This document shows positions 6,211-9,590 of a stretch of 9,590 nt of DNA, piece by piece. The number at the start of each line of letters is the position of its first letter. Positions within the stretch are counted from its first letter, which is position 1. Below the pieces are notes generated by a model, which saw only the letters and a list, made by a program, of their open reading frames with translations, was not told the DNA's origin and ran no database searches. The translations under genes and the position numbers were made by a program. Origin of the DNA: Fimbriimonadaceae bacterium (GTDB lineage: Bacteria > Armatimonadota > Fimbriimonadia > Fimbriimonadales > Fimbriimonadaceae); assembly GCA_020851885.1 (NCBI GenBank), contig JADZBW010000195.1:1-9590 (forward strand). The letters are read 5' to 3'.

Positions 6211-8109
6211 TTGAGCTCATCCATTCCGGTCGAAGATCGCGCGAAGTACGAGCGAGGCTATGTCCTGGCATTGGCCCTCGGCGCGGCCCTGGTGTCTGTT
6301 CTCCCGAGCCTTTATGCGCTCATGACCGCACCACCGGGAACGTCCTATCTTGGCTTTCAATACGCGACGGACGATCAAATGGTCTATGCCGCTTGGATGC
6401 GCCAGGCCATGGAGGGACGATTCCTGTTCGACAATCGATTTGCGATCGATGCGCAGCCGGGTCTCACGCTGCATCTCTACTTCCTGATCCTGGGGTGGAT
6501 GGCAAAGGCAACCGGGATCATCTTCGCAACGACCATGGCCAGAGCGGCTTTCTCCGGCCTCTTCGTCGTTCTCCTATACAAGCTTGTCAGGCAATTCTCA
6601 ACCGACGTGTATGGGACCAAGGTCGCCCTGGCCTTCACGGTACTGGGAGGGGGAATTGGGTTCCTGGCATGGCACAACTTTGGCGAGGCCCTCACGCGAC
6701 CAGAATCGCAGTGGATGTCGAAACTGACGGCCAACGGCCAACCGATCGACGTCTGGCAACCAGAGGCTTTTGTCCTGCCATCGATGCTTACCAATTCCCT
6801 CTTCATGGTCAGCCTCTGCCTTACGCTGGGCGTGTTTCTAAGCGTGCTGGCGGCAAAGAACAGTTGGCGTCCAGTCTTGCCTGGCGGCCTTTGCTGTGCG
6901 ATTTTGATGAACATCCACAGCTACGATGTTCAGATTGTCCTTTGCGTCTTGATTGGGTTGTTGATCTCGCAAGCGGTCCAGAAGGATGTGCCCATCGTCT
7001 GGATTTTCAGGACGATCGTGATCGGTCTGGGCGCACTTCCTTCCGCCCTTTGGTTCATGCATGTTCTCAAGGAAGATCCCGTGTTTCAGGCTCGCGCCGC
7101 CACTGAAACTTACACCAGCAACGTCAGGACGGTTCTCTTTGGCTACCTACCGCTGATCGGGATTGGATTGGTGGGGCTCGCCACGGGCCAACAAATGGAC
7201 CGGAGGAAGTGGAGCCTTGCGAGCGGAGCGCTTTTTATCGGACTCTTGGCGACCATGTTCCTCTTCGCGCCGGAGCCCGGATTCAAGGGTTACTTCATGT
7301 CGATGGGTATGTGGTTCCTCGCGATGGCGATCGGCTATGCCGCGATAGCCCTGGCTTCGACCGACAATCCGGCTCGCAACCTCGTCGCTTCGTGGGCCCT
7401 TTCAGGTTTGGTAATTCCCTTCTTTCCAGCCCTCTATGAGCGCAAACTCATGATGGGGCTGAGCATCCCTTGGGCCCTCCTCGCGGCGTTGGGTTTGGCC
7501 TACCTTGTCGCCGACAAGGACCGATCAAAGCGCAATCTCGCCACCATTCTCTCGATCATCGTCTTGGGAGGAAGTTCATTGCGATGGTTCTACCGGGAAA
7601 TCGAGTTCATCAGAAACGACGTGACCCGGACAACGGTCCAGCCTGTCTATCTGTCCCGGGACATTCAGCAGATCATCGACTACCTGAACAAGCTTCCACC
7701 AGGTAGGCATGTTGTGATCGGCATTCCGGGGAGTTGGTCGCCTACCTTGGATGACCAGGGCAATCCGGTGCTCGATAGCTTCGGGACCCCCGTTTTGCCA
7801 GATTTGAATCCCGTGCTTTCGGGATACGCTGGGGTGTATTCCTTTGCCGGCCATTGGAGTGAAACCCCGTTCATGGATCAACCAGATCCCCACGCTCCCT
7901 TGCCAATGTCCCGTCGGCAGATGGCAAGCGCGGTGTTCTCACCCAGGACCAGCCCGGAGGTACGACGCGCGATCCTGGACTACAGCAAGGCCGATTTCCT
8001 ACTTGCTCCGGTGCCGGAAGCCTATGGCAATGTCTTTGCGAACCTCGACGACTTGGGACCCACCGTTGCTGGCGGGTCCCACTTCAAGCTCATTAAGATA
8101 GCCAAGTGA
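6211..8109 (+). CDS. Polytopic membrane protein, putative GT-C-type glycosyltransferase
   Basis: The product has 632 residues, with about 11-13 hydrophobic segments spread over residues 17-459 and a soluble C-terminal part (470-632) likely outside the cytoplasm. The layout matches the GT-C superfamily, membrane enzymes that move sugars from polyprenyl-phosphate donors to proteins, lipids or glycans. After the first helix a loop carries YATDDQMVYAAWM at 51-63, where the D54-D55 pair sits at the place of the acidic catalytic motif in GT-C enzymes. Other notable patches are W182-Q-P-E in a loop, MNIHSYDV at 233-240, and ALYERKLMMGLSIPWALLAA at 407-426. The C-terminal domain has a short sequence echo, NPVLD-TPVLP-NPVLS, at 518-536, and HWSETP at 548-553. 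I cannot name the exact family or substrate. The TTG start gives a short cytoplasmic N-terminus. It is the last gene of the operon, and its stop is one base from the convergent VanW stop. Confidence 0.85.
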   Translation: MSSSIPVEDRAKYERGYVLALALGAALVSVLPSLYALMTAPPGTSYLGFQYATDDQMVYAAWMRQAMEGRFLFDNRFAIDAQPGLTLHLYFLILGWMAKATGIIFATTMARAAFSGLFVVLLYKLVRQFSTDVYGTKVALAFTVLGGGIGFLAWHNFGEALTRPESQWMSKLTANGQPIDVWQPEAFVLPSMLTNSLFMVSLCLTLGVFLSVLAAKNSWRPVLPGGLCCAILMNIHSYDVQIVLCVLIGLLISQAVQKDVPIVWIFRTIVIGLGALPSALWFMHVLKEDPVFQARAATETYTSNVRTVLFGYLPLIGIGLVGLATGQQMDRRKWSLASGALFIGLLATMFLFAPEPGFKGYFMSMGMWFLAMAIGYAAIALASTDNPARNLVASWALSGLVIPFFPALYERKLMMGLSIPWALLAALGLAYLVADKDRSKRNLATILSIIVLGGSSLRWFYREIEFIRNDVTRTTVQPVYLSRDIQQIIDYLNKLPPGRHVVIGIPGSWSPTLDDQGNPVLDSFGTPVLPDLNPVLSGYAGVYSFAGHWSETPFMDQPDPHAPLPMSRRQMASAVFSPRTSPEVRRAILDYSKADFLLAPVPEAYGNVFANLDDLGPTVAGGSHFKLIKIAK

Positions 8110-8110
8110 C

Positions 8111-9508
8111 TTAGCCGCCGATTGGCGGGATCGTTGGGTCGGGCGCCTGTGGTGGATCCGCAGGCGGCGCCACCGTTGATCCTGAAGGCTTGGCGGCGGA
8201 CCTTCCGCCCCCCACCGCGATGATTCTTGGAGATCCGCGATAGATCGAGCGGCCGAGAACCTCACGGCGCACTTCCACGCCATTTTCATAGACGATTCGG
8301 TAAGTCATGATCGCATGACCGGAAGATCCCTTTTCGACGACCTTTCTTGCTCCAGGAGGCAGGGACCGATCGACCACCGTTTTGACGCCGTTACCCCAAG
8401 CGGAATGGCCGTCCGTCGTGATCTTCACCGATTTGCCAGCAACTTTCTGACCGAGGATCCTAAACGTGATTTTCCCGTCCTCATAGGATGAGCAAACCGC
8501 GACGGGAACCTGCTGGTTGTTCTCGATCACCAGATCCAGGGATCCATAGTCGACGGTTGCATCGCGCCCGACGGGAACGTAGACGCTCGGGATCGAGTGG
8601 TTGTTGCGCTTGACGATTTTAAGATCCGCGAGCAAAGAAGCGTTATACAGCGTCGTGCTCACTTGGCAGATGCCGCCACCAATGCCAGTATCGTGCTTGC
8701 CGTTCTTCAGGACCGGAGCAAGACGATATCCGTCCTGAATGGTCCGTCTGCCAACCGTGCCATTGAAGCTGATCTGCTCTCCGGGCATCAGCACATGGCC
8801 GTTCAATTTGGCGGATGCAAGTCGGATATTGGTGTTTCGGCTCGATTGATAGGCTGGGAACTTGGTCGAGTATTCGCCGACGACGTCGGTAATCTTGTCC
8901 AGTTCTTCGTTCGGCACGTGCTTGGGAGCTTCGGTAATGGGAATCTCAACCTTGCCATCGCCAGACATTCCGGCGACCACCGCCGCGGATAGCTTTTCCG
9001 TATCCAATTGGAATGAAGTGACCTCGGGTTCGCGGACGATCGATCCGCCTGCGTACGTCACCTTCGCGGGTCTCACGGCTCCGATGGCTTCCCGGATGAT
9101 CTTCTGAATCGGATCGAGGCTCGCCCCAACGCTCTTGAATTTGACTTCGAGGACCTTCTTCTCATAGTCCCCACCGGTGACCGTGGATTGCGCGGCGGCC
9201 CAGAAGTCGCTCATTTCACATTGATCGACACTGGCGGCGTCATCAAGTGAAATTCCAAGGCGACCTGGCGTCATCTTGGGAAGGGGATTGCGAATCTGAC
9301 TACTGACCAGTTCCAACTCGATGAGTCTCGCGGAATCCCACCAGATTCGGAGCTTCTTCGCGGCCTCTTCTTTGGTGAGCCCGCCCACCGGAACGATTCC
9401 TATCTGCGTGTTTGGGCGTATCGTTGGCACAAATCGGGCAGCGGTGACGGTTAATCCAATACCGCCCGCCCCCAGAAACAAAAGCAATCCAAGAAGTAGT
9501 TTCTTCAT
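8111..9508 (-). CDS. VanW-family protein with C-terminal G5 domain
   Basis: The product has 465 residues. An N-terminal hydrophobic segment (about 4-24) acts as signal peptide or membrane anchor. Residues about 35-200 resemble the putative peptidoglycan-binding region that precedes VanW domains in YoaR-like proteins, starting with GIVPVGGLTKEEAAKKL at 37-53. The VanW domain spans about 212-345, with MPGEQISFNGTVG at 241-253, the signature GIGGGICQVSTTLYNA at 275-290, and VDYGSLDLVIENN at 319-331. A G5 domain follows (about 375-432; TYRIVYENGVEVRREVL at 402-418). The tail (440-465) is rich in proline and probably unstructured. VanW itself was named from vancomycin-resistance clusters, but its function is unknown, and isolated chromosomal copies like this one do not imply resistance. 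A role in binding or remodelling peptidoglycan is inference from the G5 domain and localisation. It is a single-gene unit convergent with the central operon. Confidence 0.93.
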   Translation of the reverse strand: MKKLLLGLLLFLGAGGIGLTVTAARFVPTIRPNTQIGIVPVGGLTKEEAAKKLRIWWDSARLIELELVSSQIRNPLPKMTPGRLGISLDDAASVDQCEMSDFWAAAQSTVTGGDYEKKVLEVKFKSVGASLDPIQKIIREAIGAVRPAKVTYAGGSIVREPEVTSFQLDTEKLSAAVVAGMSGDGKVEIPITEAPKHVPNEELDKITDVVGEYSTKFPAYQSSRNTNIRLASAKLNGHVLMPGEQISFNGTVGRRTIQDGYRLAPVLKNGKHDTGIGGGICQVSTTLYNASLLADLKIVKRNNHSIPSVYVPVGRDATVDYGSLDLVIENNQQVPVAVCSSYEDGKITFRILGQKVAGKSVKITTDGHSAWGNGVKTVVDRSLPPGARKVVEKGSSGHAIMTYRIVYENGVEVRREVLGRSIYRGSPRIIAVGGGRSAAKPSGSTVAPPADPPQAPDPTIPPIGG

Positions 9509-9519
9509 CCCTGATCTCT

Positions 9520-9537
9520 CTCGACAATTAAATCGAG
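9520..9537. repeat. Short inverted repeat over the VanW-gene promoter region
   Basis: CTCGA and TCGAG are perfect 5-base arms around an 8-base AT-rich centre. The repeat lies 12 bases upstream of the VanW-family start codon and encloses the candidate -10 box, which is the position expected of an operator. Arms of five bases can arise by chance, so this is only a candidate. Confidence 0.3.
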
Positions 9538-9557
9538 CCTTATCTGTTTGACTCCAA
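9527..9557 (-). promoter_or_regulatory. Candidate promoter of the VanW-family gene
   Basis: On the minus strand TTGGAG (9557-9552) and TTTAAT (9532-9527) are separated by 19 bases, a little longer than usual. Transcription would start near 9520 and give a leader of about 12 bases containing GAGAG and AGGG close to the ATG. A second AT-rich option is CATAAT at 9564-9559, without a clear -35 box. Both are consensus matches by eye. Confidence 0.3.
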
Positions 9558-9590
9558 ATTATGACATTAAGATTCGGTGTTCTTCTCAGA

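Noticed and set aside
6111..7106. A 331-residue plus-strand open frame over the TPR-like and GT-C-like genes
   Set aside because: It is out of frame with two genes that have a coherent signal peptide and membrane topology. Its Arg/Gly/Ser-rich translation has no recognisable domain.
8115..8128. GC-rich hairpin CCGCC-GATT-GGCGG considered as a terminator
   Set aside because: The stem is only five pairs, lies within the final codons of the VanW-family gene, and is not followed by a T-run on either strand.
8111..9508. Vancomycin-resistance function for the VanW-family gene
   Set aside because: None of the vanH/A/X-type genes are nearby, and isolated VanW-domain proteins are common in non-resistant bacteria.
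9561..9590. ATG at 9561 opening a plus-strand frame to the right edge
   Set aside because: Only ten codons are visible, with no ribosome binding site or clear promoter, so a divergent gene start cannot be supported from this window.

Overview
The window is ordinary bacterial chromosome of moderately high GC and is almost fully coding: eight genes, one of them cut by the left edge, and no gap longer than 133 bases. I see no tRNA, rRNA, CRISPR array, insertion sequence, phage gene or attachment site. Several genes carry Sec-type signal peptides or many membrane segments, so most of the content concerns the cell envelope. No marker gene fixes the lineage. The mix of a VanW/G5 protein, a LolA-like periplasmic protein, a DUF4129/DUF4350 pair and promoters almost touching their start codons would suit Armatimonadota (Fimbriimonas-like) or another deep-branching, probably diderm group. 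That is an impression and not a demonstrated assignment.

Left block, minus strand (1-2553). Three genes run leftward in close order: a secreted LolA-like protein (2553 to 1843), a two-module VOC (glyoxalase-fold) protein (1832 to 1167), and an exported M28 metallopeptidase with a probable PA domain (from 1130 off the left edge). Gaps of 10 and 36 bases suggest co-transcription, possibly with an extra promoter just before the peptidase.

Central block, plus strand (2687-8109). A 133-base divergent intergenic region separates the left block from a compact five-gene operon. The genes are a six-helix membrane protein of the kind that accompanies DUF4129 proteins, a DUF4129 protein, a DUF4350 protein, a small lysine-rich secreted TPR-like protein, and a large polytopic protein resembling a GT-C glycosyltransferase. 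Junctions are a 65-base overlap, an ATGA overlap, a 5-base gap and a 9-base gap. The first three genes form a recurring membrane module of unknown biochemical role that usually sits beside a MoxR-type AAA+ ATPase and a DUF58 protein. Those partners are absent here, and their place is taken by the TPR-like protein and the putative glycosyltransferase. This is the most interesting feature of the window.

Right block, minus strand (8111-9508). A VanW-family protein with a C-terminal G5 domain, probably anchored at the membrane and facing peptidoglycan, converges on the operon with a single base between the two stop codons. Its upstream region holds a candidate promoter overlapped by a short inverted repeat.
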